Assembly: GCA_900317795.1 (NCBI GenBank)
Contig: ONIF01000064.1
Coordinates: 1-16,366, forward strand
Length of the DNA: 16,366 nucleotides
Reading direction: 5' to 3'
Source: an uncultured Eubacteriales bacterium
Lineage (GTDB): Bacteria > Bacillota > Clostridia > Oscillospirales > Acutalibacteraceae
In this document: positions 6,223-13,090 of the stretch, in pieces
Numbering within the stretch: the stretch's first letter is position 1
Layout of the letters: each line of letters starts with the position of its first letter
Notes under the pieces: generated by a model
What the model was told of the DNA's origin: nothing
What the model saw: the letters and a program-made list of their open reading frames with translations, nothing else
Database searches by the model: none
Program-made: the position numbers and the translations under genes

Positions 6223-6672
6223 ATGGAAAACAGATTTTTGAAAGTGACTTTTTCAGCATTTTTAACACTGCTTGTGTATTACATGAATATAATAGCAGTA
6301 CCTGTTATTATACTTGTGTTTGTCATGGCGGCAGACTATCTGACAGGCTTGGTTTCTGCATGGATAAATGCCGAACTTTCAAGCCGAAAAGGACTTTTCG
6401 GAATTATAAAAAAGTTGTGTTATCTTTTTGCAATAGCCGCTGCTATGGGCATAGACTGGCTGATATATTCGGGCATGGGGCAAATCGGAATTAAGCTTGA
6501 TTATACGGTATTTTTCGGGGTGCTGGTGACGATATGGCTTATTATCAACGAGATAATTTCCATTCTGGAAAATCTTGCAAAAATAGGCGTGCCTTTGCCG
6601 AAGTTTCTCATGGCGGTAATCAAACGGCTTAAAAATACAACCGAAAATAAATTTGAAAGCGAGGTAAAGTAA
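6223..6672 (+). CDS. phage-type holin (toxin secretion/phage lysis holin family)
   Basis: The 149-residue protein matches the Phage_holin_4 (Cph1/TcdE-like) pattern: a short N-terminus and about four hydrophobic helices (roughly 8-24, 27-45, 60-80, 94-113). It has a conserved MAADYLTGLVSAWINAE segment (35-51), SSRKGLFGIIKKLCYLF (53-69), NEIISILENL, and a basic C-terminal tail. Such holins make holes in the cytoplasmic membrane that release endolysin, or in some clostridia help export large toxins. ATG at 6223 has an AGGGGGGTGA ribosome binding site formed by the last G-run of the tandem repeat. The endolysin gene follows directly after its stop codon. No other phage genes are nearby. I see no good promoter in the repeats. 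Confidence 0.9.
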   Translation: MENRFLKVTFSAFLTLLVYYMNIIAVPVIILVFVMAADYLTGLVSAWINAELSSRKGLFGIIKKLCYLFAIAAAMGIDWLIYSGMGQIGIKLDYTVFFGVLVTIWLIINEIISILENLAKIGVPLPKFLMAVIKRLKNTTENKFESEVK

Positions 6673-7560
6673 TTGACCGATAAAGAAAAATTTTTAAATA
6701 CAGCCGTTTCGTATATCGGAAAAAACGGCGACTTTGTATGCAACACAAAATTGTATCTTAACATGGTAGTTGATTGGTGTGCATTTGCGGTGTGTTCGAT
6801 AATGAATGACTGCGGATTTGTCGGCACATATATAAACGAAATAACGGGCGGTGCAGGCACTGTCCCGAGATATTCCGATAAGAAATACGGCACTTGGTTT
6901 CGAAAAGGTGAAATGCCTGTGCAGTCGGGAGATTTGTTTTTTCTGAGATATGCCGACTATCCCAACAACGACAAATATTTTTGTGACCACATAGGAATTG
7001 TTGAAAATATAAACGGAAATGTCATTACAACTCTTGAGGGCAATGTTGACGGCACTTATGGCAATTTTGCAAAAACTTCTTCATTCAAAAGAAAAACACG
7101 TTTTTTAAGTGACAAAAACGTCTATGCATTTTACCGCCCTTTCTGGAAAAGCGAAAAATCAACTGCCACTTCTTCAAAAAAAGAGATTGAAATATATCAG
7201 TTGAATTCCTCAAAGAAAGTTGATTACAGTGTGAAAGTCACTGCAAGTGACGGTTTGAATATACGTCAGGGGGCAGGGCTGAGTTATAAAATTCTTGGTA
7301 CTGTTCCATGTAACTCTTTCGTAAAAGTGACGAATTATACATCAGGCGGTGCTTATAAATGGGGGCTTGTTGAGTATGACGGTGTAAAGGGCTGGATTGC
7401 CCTCGACTATACAAGCCCCGTTGCAAAAAGTATTGATGAGCTTGCACTTGAAGTTATAAAAGGCTTATGGGGCAACGGCAGTCAGAGAAAAAATGCTCTC
7501 GAAAAAGCAGGATATAACTATAACGAAATACAAAGACGTGTCAATCAAATAATCGGATAA
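6673..7560 (+). CDS. endolysin: CHAP-like amidase/peptidase + SH3b + CW_7 repeat
   Basis: The 295-residue protein has three modules. Residues 1-158 form a CHAP/NlpC-like cysteine hydrolase with probable catalytic Cys36 (DWCAFAVCSI) and His106 (CDHIGIVENI), followed by TLEGNV. Residues about 186-247 form a bacterial SH3 domain (SDGLNIRQGAGLSYKILGTV ... GWIALDY). Residues 254-294 match the CW_7 (Cpl-7) cell-wall-binding repeat (LALEVIKGLWGNGSQRKNAL, AGYNYNEIQRRVNQII). It should cut peptidoglycan peptides or the amide bond; without a signal peptide it needs the adjacent holin to reach the wall. The start is a TTG at 6673 directly after the holin TAA, with GAGGT 8 nt upstream. That TAA is in frame immediately before the TTG, so no longer start is possible. 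Confidence 0.93.
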   Translation: MTDKEKFLNTAVSYIGKNGDFVCNTKLYLNMVVDWCAFAVCSIMNDCGFVGTYINEITGGAGTVPRYSDKKYGTWFRKGEMPVQSGDLFFLRYADYPNNDKYFCDHIGIVENINGNVITTLEGNVDGTYGNFAKTSSFKRKTRFLSDKNVYAFYRPFWKSEKSTATSSKKEIEIYQLNSSKKVDYSVKVTASDGLNIRQGAGLSYKILGTVPCNSFVKVTNYTSGGAYKWGLVEYDGVKGWIALDYTSPVAKSIDELALEVIKGLWGNGSQRKNALEKAGYNYNEIQRRVNQIIG

Positions 7561-7566
7561 AAAAAT

Positions 7567-7598
7567 AAGGAGTGGGAAACATTCGTTTCCCATTCCTT
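7567..7598. terminator. bidirectional terminator between endolysin and ABC permease genes
   Basis: A stem of about 14 bp (AAGGAGTGGGAAAC with GTTTCCCATTCCTT, one mismatch-type pair) closes an ATTC loop, with T-runs on the right for the plus strand and a T-rich run on the minus strand. It ends both convergent transcripts. Confidence 0.92.
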
Positions 7599-7604
7599 TT
7601 TTAC

Positions 7605-7961
7605 TTATACGGAAAGTTTATCTATATTTGCAGTCGCCTTGTATGAGCAAAGAAAATAACTTACTGTATTCAAAATCATAAGAAATATAAAAAGCATGAT
7701 GATAATAATAAGAGAGCCGAGAGAGGTGAATTTAAAGAGCAGGTATGCACCCACGCAAGTGAGGGCTTCAAGAAGCATTGCAACAGCCATGTTGAAAAAT
7801 ACATTGTAATTTCCCCTCAGTGCATTCAATTCATCGTCCCATATCAATTTTGGGTTGACGGAATCCATGAATATTCCGAAGTACGATACAAACGATACGG
7901 AAAGCAGGCTTACAAGACAGCAGAATATAGTGATTTTAACGCCTAAATTCAGGTATAATGC
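7605..7961 (-). pseudogene. C-terminal fragment of the frameshifted ABC permease
   Basis: In the frame offset by one from the upstream permease, codons read without stop from 7961 to the TAA at 7605, giving 118 residues (ALYLNLGVKITIFCC ... ATANIDKLSV). The segment contains three hydrophobic stretches, including one around LLSVSFVSYFGIF and two around VAMLLEALTCVGAYLLF and SLIIIIMLFIFLMIL, as expected for the last helices of the permease. It includes a loop motif (NPKLIWDDELNALRGNYNV) found near the C-terminus of such exporters. An ATG at 7868 lies inside it but has no ribosome binding site, so independent translation is unlikely. Restoring one G in the GGG at 7963-7961 joins it to the upstream fragment as a protein of about 542 residues. 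Confidence 0.8.
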
Positions 7962-9232
7962 CCGCTTATGATGATACTGACAAGGGCTTTTATATTTATC
8001 TGTGCAATATACGACAGAGGGATATATTTCATAAAGGCAAAATGTTTTCCCTCTCTTGTCAGTGCAGATGACGCTATACAGTTTGCAGCGGTTATCAATA
8101 CCGACAATGCCGATATTGCAAGAATAAATATCAGTACGCTTTCTTCATTTCCGTTGTGTATGCCGTAGATGAATTCATCAAGGAAATTTGTTTTTCCGTT
8201 GAGAAGATACACTATGTATAAAAATACGGGCCAAATAAGATTGATAATGATACAGTTAGTAAAATATGCAGGCGTTCTGAAAAGAATTTTGAATTCTTTT
8301 TTAAGATACGTTACACAAGGGTTATGCATTTTAAGAGAAGATATGATTTTATCTTTGCTTTTTCTTGTTTTTGCGGTATAGTTGATACCTACGGCAGTTT
8401 TGAAATACACAGCCTCTGCAATGATAAGGAAAAAGGCGATTGCAAAGCCGTTGACGGCTATGTAAAAGATAAGATTGATAAATGTATTGTTTACCATAGA
8501 ACTGACAAGAAAATGCACTTGCGGAAATATGCAGTTCATGACATTTAAAAGGGGATTGTTTGGATTGGAGAGGGCTTCTATGAGATGTTCCGTATCAAGT
8601 CCGCCTGTATTTGAGATAAGTATGGCAATACCGACAACAACGGCAAGCGTAAGAAAGCCTGTCATTTTATTGACGGCATCTTTGTTTTTGATAAATCCTG
8701 ATAAAAGCATGATTAACATACAGATAATTGCACAATAGGCAAGCGGCACGATTGGGAGGGTAAACATTCCGAACAGGGCTATTATCCACGACCAGAAATG
8801 CCTTCCCGAAGCGATGATATATCCTGCAAATGCGGCTATTATCACAATAAATTCCATAACGCTTTCGCTTATTAAAGCGGCAGTAAATTTTGAACCGATG
8901 ATTTGATATGACCGCAGGGGCAGGGGGAGTAGATTTTCAATATCTCCCGAAAAGTAGAATACACTAAAAATGACGTTCAAGCCGAATATGAATGAAAATA
9001 CGGAAATGAGGTGCAGAAAGAGTTCAACGGCATTTTGTCCAGCCCCCTGACTGACAAGCGGTTGTGTAAGGGCATATATCACTACTCCCACAAAGAATGC
9101 CATTGGCAGCATGATTCCGAACACGGCTATAAATCCCATTACACGATAGAAAATTTGATTGTATTTTTTTTCGTCTGTGCTTGGCTCGACAGTGGAGATA
9201 AGTGCTTTTACAAGTTTGAGATATATATTCAT
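7949..9232 (-). CDS. ABC-2-type exporter permease, truncated by a one-base frameshift
   Basis: The 427-residue reading frame has about ten hydrophobic helices arranged as in ABC-2-type exporter permeases, with soluble loops such as SGDIENLLPLPLRSYQIIGSKF (after helix 3), the usual position of the ATPase-coupling segment. It overlaps the ATP-binding-protein gene by 4 bp (ATGA), so the pair forms one transporter in the cytoplasmic membrane. The substrate is unknown. The frame ends abnormally: after KALVSIIISG it reads HYT and stops, while the missing last 118 residues continue in the next frame (7961-7605). The break is at a GGG run at 7963-7961, consistent with loss of one G or a sequencing error. 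If genuine, the protein lacks its last two or three helices and is probably inactive. Confidence 0.85.
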   Translation of the reverse strand: MNIYLKLVKALISTVEPSTDEKKYNQIFYRVMGFIAVFGIMLPMAFFVGVVIYALTQPLVSQGAGQNAVELFLHLISVFSFIFGLNVIFSVFYFSGDIENLLPLPLRSYQIIGSKFTAALISESVMEFIVIIAAFAGYIIASGRHFWSWIIALFGMFTLPIVPLAYCAIICMLIMLLSGFIKNKDAVNKMTGFLTLAVVVGIAILISNTGGLDTEHLIEALSNPNNPLLNVMNCIFPQVHFLVSSMVNNTFINLIFYIAVNGFAIAFFLIIAEAVYFKTAVGINYTAKTRKSKDKIISSLKMHNPCVTYLKKEFKILFRTPAYFTNCIIINLIWPVFLYIVYLLNGKTNFLDEFIYGIHNGNEESVLIFILAISALSVLITAANCIASSALTREGKHFAFMKYIPLSYIAQINIKALVSIIISGHYT

Positions 9233-9948
9233 TTTTCCGTCAACTCCAAAAAGATTTTTTCAAGAGATTCGTTTTTGCTTGTACTTTCAAGCTTTTCAAG
9301 AGTGCCGTCAAAGAGAATATTGCCTTTTTTGATAATAATGACACGGTCACAAAGTTTTTCCGCCACTTCAAGAACGTGCGTGGAAAAAAATACGGCATTG
9401 CCTGCTTTTGCGTGTTCACGCATCATTTGTTTGAGTTCAAAGGCGGATTTGGGGTCAAGTCCCACCATTGGCTCGTCAAGTATCCATACAGGCGGATTGT
9501 GCATAAGGGCGGCTATCACCATGATTTTCTGACGCATACCATGCGAATAGCTCATTATCTGAGAGGAAAGAGCCTCACTGAGTTCAAATCTTTCTGCAAA
9601 TTCCTGTATTCTTGCCTGTCTTTTTTCGGTAGGCACATGGTAAATATCGCCTATCAAATCGAGAAATTCCGTGCCTTTCAGCCTTAAAAACATATCGGGA
9701 CTGTCTGCAATATATCCGATAGATTCTTTGGCTTTAATAGGCTCTTTGCGGACATTGAAGCCGTTCACGGTAATTTTTCCCACATCAGCCTTTATAATGC
9801 CTGTAAGCATTTTCATGGTGGTAGTTTTTCCCGAACCGTTGGGACCGATAAATCCCACTATTTCACCGCCTTTTACATTAAAGCTGATGTCGTCAACGGC
9901 ACGGACTGTTTTATTATACACTTTCGTGACGTTCTCGAATTTTATCAT
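9229..9948 (-). CDS. ABC transporter ATP-binding protein
   Basis: The 239-residue protein is a complete exporter-type nucleotide-binding subunit. It has Walker A GPNGSGKT (35-42), the signature SHGMRQK (135-141), Walker B ILDEP (156-160), the D-loop GLD and the switch His191 in STH. It would power the membrane permease encoded directly downstream with a 4-bp overlap. The ABC-2 drug/peptide/polysaccharide-type exporter class is inferred from pairing with a many-helix permease. The ATG at 9948 has a GGGAGATGAT ribosome binding site, and a sigma-A promoter lies just upstream. The gene is divergent from the L,D-transpeptidase. No regulator or immunity gene next to it suggests a substrate. Confidence 0.95.
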   Translation of the reverse strand: MIKFENVTKVYNKTVRAVDDISFNVKGGEIVGFIGPNGSGKTTTMKMLTGIIKADVGKITVNGFNVRKEPIKAKESIGYIADSPDMFLRLKGTEFLDLIGDIYHVPTEKRQARIQEFAERFELSEALSSQIMSYSHGMRQKIMVIAALMHNPPVWILDEPMVGLDPKSAFELKQMMREHAKAGNAVFFSTHVLEVAEKLCDRVIIIKKGNILFDGTLEKLESTSKNESLEKIFLELTEK

Positions 9949-9983
9949 TTAATATCATCTCCCATTAGGGTATTTTTATAATT

Positions 9984-10012
9984 ATAATACACATATTTTT
10001 TTCTTTTTGCAA
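9984..10012 (-). promoter_or_regulatory. sigma-A-type promoter of the ABC exporter operon
   Basis: On the minus strand TTGCAA (10012-10007) is followed after 17 bp by TATTAT (9989-9984), 35 bp before the ATPase start codon. Confidence 0.6.
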
Positions 10013-10074
10013 TATTTTTTTATTAAATTTTTGTGAAATATATGACGAAAAGCCGTATTTGCCAAAATTCCCTA

Positions 10075-10102
10075 TTTACAAATCCAAAAATAAAAGTATA
10101 AT
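10075..10102 (+). promoter_or_regulatory. sigma-A-type promoter of the L,D-transpeptidase gene
   Basis: TTTACA (10075-10080) is followed after 16 bp by a perfect TATAAT (10097-10102), about 31 bp before the ATG at 10134. Confidence 0.65.
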
Positions 10103-10133
10103 ATATTATATGAATTATTTGGAGGAAAGAATT

Positions 10134-11075
10134 ATGAAAAAACCCTTGTTTGTAATAGCGGAAATATTTCTGTCGGCAGTTTTTGTGGCGGCGGCAGCTG
10201 CAACAGCGGCAGTTGCCGTGGATATAAAAACGGATATGTTTAAAATAGACAAGCTTGACCCGCTTAAAATAAGCTCGCTTTTGACACACGATAATGAAAG
10301 TGAAAATCAAAAGAATAAAAAGGAGCTTTCGGAGATAATTCTTGCCGAAAGCAAGCAGGTTTCCGATACAAAGGAAAATTTGCAGAAAATGGCGGAAATA
10401 AAGTCAAAGGAATTTTTGAAAGAACCCGAAAACATTGACCGTCAGCCGAAAGACCTTGAAGAATTTATGACGGCTTACGAATATGATTTTGAAGAAAATC
10501 TCACAGGCAATAAACTGATACTTGTTGAAGCAGATAATTTCTCTAACACTTCAAAAGCGAAATTGTACTGTTATGAAAAAGCAAAAAACGGTTATTGGTG
10601 GAATGTCGTAGGAGAGGGAGAAACCGTTACAGATGAGGTGTATATAGGCGAAAACGGTTCAAGCTACGAGGCAACGGCAGATTCTAAAAAAACTCCTGCG
10701 GGTATGTGGGAACTTGGAGAGGGCTTTTATATAGGCGAAAAGCCTGTTACAAGTTATCCGATGTTTGAGATAACGGAGAATACATATTGGGTGACGGATA
10801 CACAGTCACAATTTTTCAATCAAAGAGTAGAGGGAATTGAAGAAAAAGACTGGACAAAAGCCGAACACATGATAGCATCGGAAAAGTCTTATCAATACGG
10901 GCTTGTCATCAATTACAATATGTATGAGCCTGATATTGAAAAACCTGCCGGATTGTTCATGCACTGCGGAAATACTCCCACGGAGGGCTGTATCGCTGTT
11001 CCCGAAAGCGTTATGAAAAGTATTCTTGAATGGCTGGACAGTGACAGTAATCCTGTTATCTGGGTGACGGTCTGA
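10134..11075 (+). CDS. L,D-transpeptidase (YkuD domain), membrane-anchored
   Basis: The 313-residue protein has an uncleaved-type N-terminal hydrophobic segment (residues 4-29, Ala-rich). A charged, helical stalk (about 50-110) and a C-terminal YkuD catalytic domain (about 125-313) follow. The catalytic signature is present as GLFMHCGNTPTEGCIAVP with His277 and the nucleophile Cys286; the usual SxGC is TEGC here. These enzymes form 3-3 cross-links in peptidoglycan or attach proteins to it, outside the membrane. The ATG at 10134 has a GGAGGAAAG ribosome binding site and a promoter upstream. A small membrane-protein gene follows 16 bp after its stop, so the two form an operon. The similarity is to the bacterial L,D-transpeptidase branch that includes COG3786-like proteins; the donor is not predictable. 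Confidence 0.9.
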   Translation: MKKPLFVIAEIFLSAVFVAAAAATAAVAVDIKTDMFKIDKLDPLKISSLLTHDNESENQKNKKELSEIILAESKQVSDTKENLQKMAEIKSKEFLKEPENIDRQPKDLEEFMTAYEYDFEENLTGNKLILVEADNFSNTSKAKLYCYEKAKNGYWWNVVGEGETVTDEVYIGENGSSYEATADSKKTPAGMWELGEGFYIGEKPVTSYPMFEITENTYWVTDTQSQFFNQRVEGIEEKDWTKAEHMIASEKSYQYGLVINYNMYEPDIEKPAGLFMHCGNTPTEGCIAVPESVMKSILEWLDSDSNPVIWVTV

Positions 11076-11091
11076 AAGGAAGTAGGGAATA

Positions 11092-11454
11092 TTGGATATA
11101 TTTTTCTATCTGCTGACGGGAATGGCAGTTTTGACAGCCCTGTTTGTCGGCACAAGCGAATTTGTCTTTGAAAAGAAAAAATTCAAGTGGTATTTTTATA
11201 TACCTCAGGCTGTTATCAATGTTGCACTCGGAATTGCAGCACCTTATGTAATTTTATTCATGTTTGAAAATCCCGGAGAGGCAAAGGGCGGTGTGCTTGC
11301 CATTATATATCTCTGCGGAGTTTTACTCAATAATTTATTGTTTTTCTTTCTGTTTTTCAAAAAAGAGAATTTCAGTGCAAAATTTTATTTTACTCTTGCC
11401 ATATTGTGTTTATTTGGCGTGTCGTTCTGGGTATTTGAGTTCGGCATACTTTGA
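11092..11454 (+). CDS. small multipass membrane protein of unknown function (120 aa)
   Basis: The protein has about four hydrophobic helices (roughly 3-20, 33-56, 68-88, 98-117) separated by short charged loops (EKKKFK, ENPGEAK, KKENFSAK). No family is recognised. The start is a TTG at 11092 with AGGG 5 nt and AAGGA further upstream; an in-frame TAG lies three codons before it, so this is the earliest possible start. It follows the L,D-transpeptidase by 16 bp and is probably expressed with it, suggesting an envelope role (inference only). A heptamer repeat array begins at the base after its stop codon. Confidence 0.75.
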   Translation: MDIFFYLLTGMAVLTALFVGTSEFVFEKKKFKWYFYIPQAVINVALGIAAPYVILFMFENPGEAKGGVLAIIYLCGVLLNNLLFFFLFFKKENFSAKFYFTLAILCLFGVSFWVFEFGIL

Positions 11455-11489
11455 CAATTAGCAATTAGCAATGAGCAATGTGCAATTTT
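11455..11489 (+). repeat. heptamer array (CAATTAG/CAATGAG/CAATGTG)
   Basis: Five 7-bp units (CAATTAG, CAATTAG, CAATGAG, CAATGTG, CAATTTT) start immediately after the TGA at 11452-11454. The same family occurs at 2343-2377 and within the units at 5950-6210. Confidence 0.88.
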
Positions 11490-11500
11490 TTATCCAATTA

Positions 11501-11549
11501 AATGACTGCATTACCATAGATGTAACGGTAATGCAGCCGTTATTTTTTT
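11501..11549 (+). terminator. intrinsic terminator of the L,D-transpeptidase operon
   Basis: CTGCATTACC (11506-11515) pairs with GGTAATGCAG (11527-11536) around an 11-nt loop; the stem extends with AATG/CGTT below one mismatch, and T7 follows (11543-11549). The stem core is the same as in the terminator at 2404-2432. Confidence 0.85.
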
Positions 11550-11567
11550 GAAATGCTTATATACAAT

Positions 11568-11580
11568 AATTGCTCATTGC
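11568..11580 (-). repeat. inverted heptamer repeat, left part (interrupted by the MITE)
   Basis: AATTGCTCATTGC is the reverse complement of the GCAATGAGCAATT part of the array at 11455-11489. It continues after the MITE at 11704-11714 as ATTGCTAATTG. Array, terminator and inverted array thus formed a large palindrome before insertion. Confidence 0.8.
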
Positions 11581-11582
11581 TA

Positions 11583-11701
11583 TAGTAAACGACAAAATAA
11601 ATCGTCCTATGTCATTCCGAGCGAAGCGAGGAATCTTTGAAAGATTCTTCGTCACTTCGTTCCTCAGAATGACAAAAGGAAATTTTGAGTGACGTTTACT
11701 A
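11583..11701. mobile_element. 119-bp MITE with TA target-site duplication
   Basis: Terminal inverted repeats TAGTAAACG (11583-11591) and CGTTTACTA (11693-11701) are flanked by TA on both sides (11581-11582 and 11702-11703). Inside is a long imperfect palindrome (11611-11673) with arms GTCATTC ... GAATGAC and GAATCTTT/GAAAGATTC at the centre, so the whole element can fold into one hairpin. It has no coding capacity. TA duplication points to a Tc1/mariner-IS630-type transposase acting in trans (inference from target site); none is in the window. Removing the element and one TA restores an uninterrupted heptamer repeat. Confidence 0.85.
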
Positions 11702-11800
11702 TAATTGCTAATTGTGGTATATTTTACTTCGTGCCTGCATATAATTCATTAAGAAAGATATATTTGCGGGATATTGGCATTGAGGGCGGAGGGTGAAAAT

Positions 11801-12415
11801 ATGAAAAAAACGATTATTATATGTACAGCGGCGGTTATCATAGGAATTTTGCTGACATTCACAACTGTCCGTGCGGCAGGCGGCAGTGATGTCGTATTTG
11901 AGGGCTATTCCAAAAATTTCATTGACATTCCACACAGCAATTATCTTTTCGGCAATTTTAAAAATCTGTATCCCGGAGTGAGCGTTTCCAAAAAAATTTC
12001 CGTTCACAACCCCGATAAGAGAAATGTCCGAGTATATTTGAGGGCGAGGGCGGTTTCAAGTGAATATATTTATTTATTGCAGAATATCTCTGTTTCGGTA
12101 ACGGACTCTGACGGGAATGTTATTTCAGCCTCCCCCAATCCTGCACAAAATATGCTTGTATGTGAACTTTCGGGCGGTGAGAGCCGTGAAGTGAAAATCC
12201 GCCTTGACATTGACAAGCAAAATGATATAAGTATCATCTCGACTTTCAAAAAGCTTGATTTCATATTTTCATCGGAGGAGTTTGCAAGTTCGTCTGAAAG
12301 CAATATCCCCGATACAGACGGGAGTTATAATTTCATAATATTTCCCGTTTCGGGTATCGCAATCATATCATCTGTTATCATTATTCTTTCAGTAAGAAAA
12401 AAATATTATTTTTGA
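11801..12415 (+). CDS. secreted surface protein with C-terminal sortase-like anchor
   Basis: The 204-residue protein has a signal peptide (KK then a hydrophobic core, residues 2-25, ending near VRAAG). An extracellular beta-rich domain follows, containing GNFKNLYPGVSVSKKISVHN, a pattern common in TasA/CalY-like and LPxTG-anchored Firmicute proteins. The C-terminus is sortase-like in layout: IPDTDG, then a hydrophobic helix (FIIFPVSGIAIISSVIIIL) and a basic tail (RKKYYF). IPDTDG differs from LPxTG by Ile for Leu and one extra residue, so it may be a variant motif or simply a membrane anchor. The start is the ATG at 11801, with GGAGGG 9 nt upstream. A TATAAT at 11740-11745 is a possible -10 box without a clear -35. 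The gene ends at a strong terminator. Confidence 0.8.
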   Translation: MKKTIIICTAAVIIGILLTFTTVRAAGGSDVVFEGYSKNFIDIPHSNYLFGNFKNLYPGVSVSKKISVHNPDKRNVRVYLRARAVSSEYIYLLQNISVSVTDSDGNVISASPNPAQNMLVCELSGGESREVKIRLDIDKQNDISIISTFKKLDFIFSSEEFASSSESNIPDTDGSYNFIIFPVSGIAIISSVIIILSVRKKYYF

Positions 12416-12420
12416 ATTTT

Positions 12421-12452
12421 TATCGACCTCAACACGATTTCCGAGGTCGATA
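12421..12452 (+). terminator. intrinsic terminator of the surface-protein gene
   Basis: TATCGACCTC (12421-12430) pairs perfectly with GAGGTCGATA (12443-12452) around a 12-nt loop and is followed by T5-G-T4. Confidence 0.9.
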
Positions 12453-12459
12453 TTTTTGT

Positions 12460-12496
12460 TTTGGTAGTGATTTGGTAGCAGAAGATATTTTATAAT
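12460..12496 (+). promoter_or_regulatory. promoter of the LuxR-type gene with 11-bp-spaced direct repeat
   Basis: TTTGGTAG occurs at 12460-12467 and again at 12471-12478, exactly 11 bp (one helical turn) apart. A perfect TATAAT follows at 12491-12496. There is no good -35 hexamer, so the direct repeat may be an activator or autoregulator site replacing it. Confidence 0.45.
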
Positions 12497-12533
12497 GTAC
12501 TGTAAAAATTTTTTTAAAGCAGAGGTATGATAT

Positions 12534-13037
12534 ATGAGCGGTGAAGATTTGGAAGAAATATCTTATATAAGCGTTAAATTAAACAGCAGAAATGAATTTT
12601 ACATATCAAGCTGTAATGAGAAATTCAAAGAATTTGCTGAAAGTAAGAAAATTTTCCTTGAACAGATTGTATCGTCGGACGTGTTCGGGGAAGCATTTAA
12701 AAGTATGCTGCCCCGAACGGAAATCTTTGTTCCGAAATGCTGTAAAGATAAATATTTTGTCACGACTATTCCCATAGCAGAGAATGGAAAATTTGATAAA
12801 ATGATAATATTGGTAAGTGAAATTTCGGTGATGGAGAATAAATCGGGTTTTGAAACACTGACAGCCCGTGAAAAAGAAGTATTCATGCTTGCGGCAGACG
12901 GCTTGTCCAATAAAAATATTGCCTGTCGGCTTGAAATAAAGGAGGGGACAGTTAAAAAAATATTGAACAGTTGCTATAAAAAGCTCAAAATCAATTCAAG
13001 AACAGATGCGGTAAAATTATTTTATGGCGGTCTTTAA
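12534..13037 (+). CDS. LuxR-type HTH transcriptional regulator
   Basis: The 167-residue protein ends in a typical LuxR/NarL winged-less HTH domain (about 108-163). It reads LTAREKEVFMLAADGLSNKNIACRL followed by the recognition region KEGTVKKILNSCYKKLKINS and DAVKL. The N-terminal 100 residues are not a receiver domain: no phospho-acceptor Asp pattern or REC fold motifs are visible. They look more like a small PAS-like sensor (FYISSCNEKFKEFAE, then KYFVTTIPIAENGKFDKMII), an inference from layout. ATG at 12534 has an AGAGGT ribosome binding site. It has its own -10 box and an 11-bp direct repeat upstream. Its targets are unknown; the next genes (unknown protein and CPBP protease) are on the same strand but separated by about 335 bp of repeats. 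Confidence 0.87.
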   Translation: MSGEDLEEISYISVKLNSRNEFYISSCNEKFKEFAESKKIFLEQIVSSDVFGEAFKSMLPRTEIFVPKCCKDKYFVTTIPIAENGKFDKMIILVSEISVMENKSGFETLTAREKEVFMLAADGLSNKNIACRLEIKEGTVKKILNSCYKKLKINSRTDAVKLFYGGL

Positions 13038-13090
13038 GCCTTGCAAAATGTATTATATGGATATATAATTAAATTAGCTCGTTGTGCTGG

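Noticed and set aside
6223..7560. Complete prophage
   Set aside because: Only holin and endolysin are present; flanking genes are ordinary chromosomal genes on both sides.
7605..7868. Independent small membrane protein starting at ATG 7868
   Set aside because: No ribosome binding site, and the frame continues upstream as permease sequence up to the frameshift.
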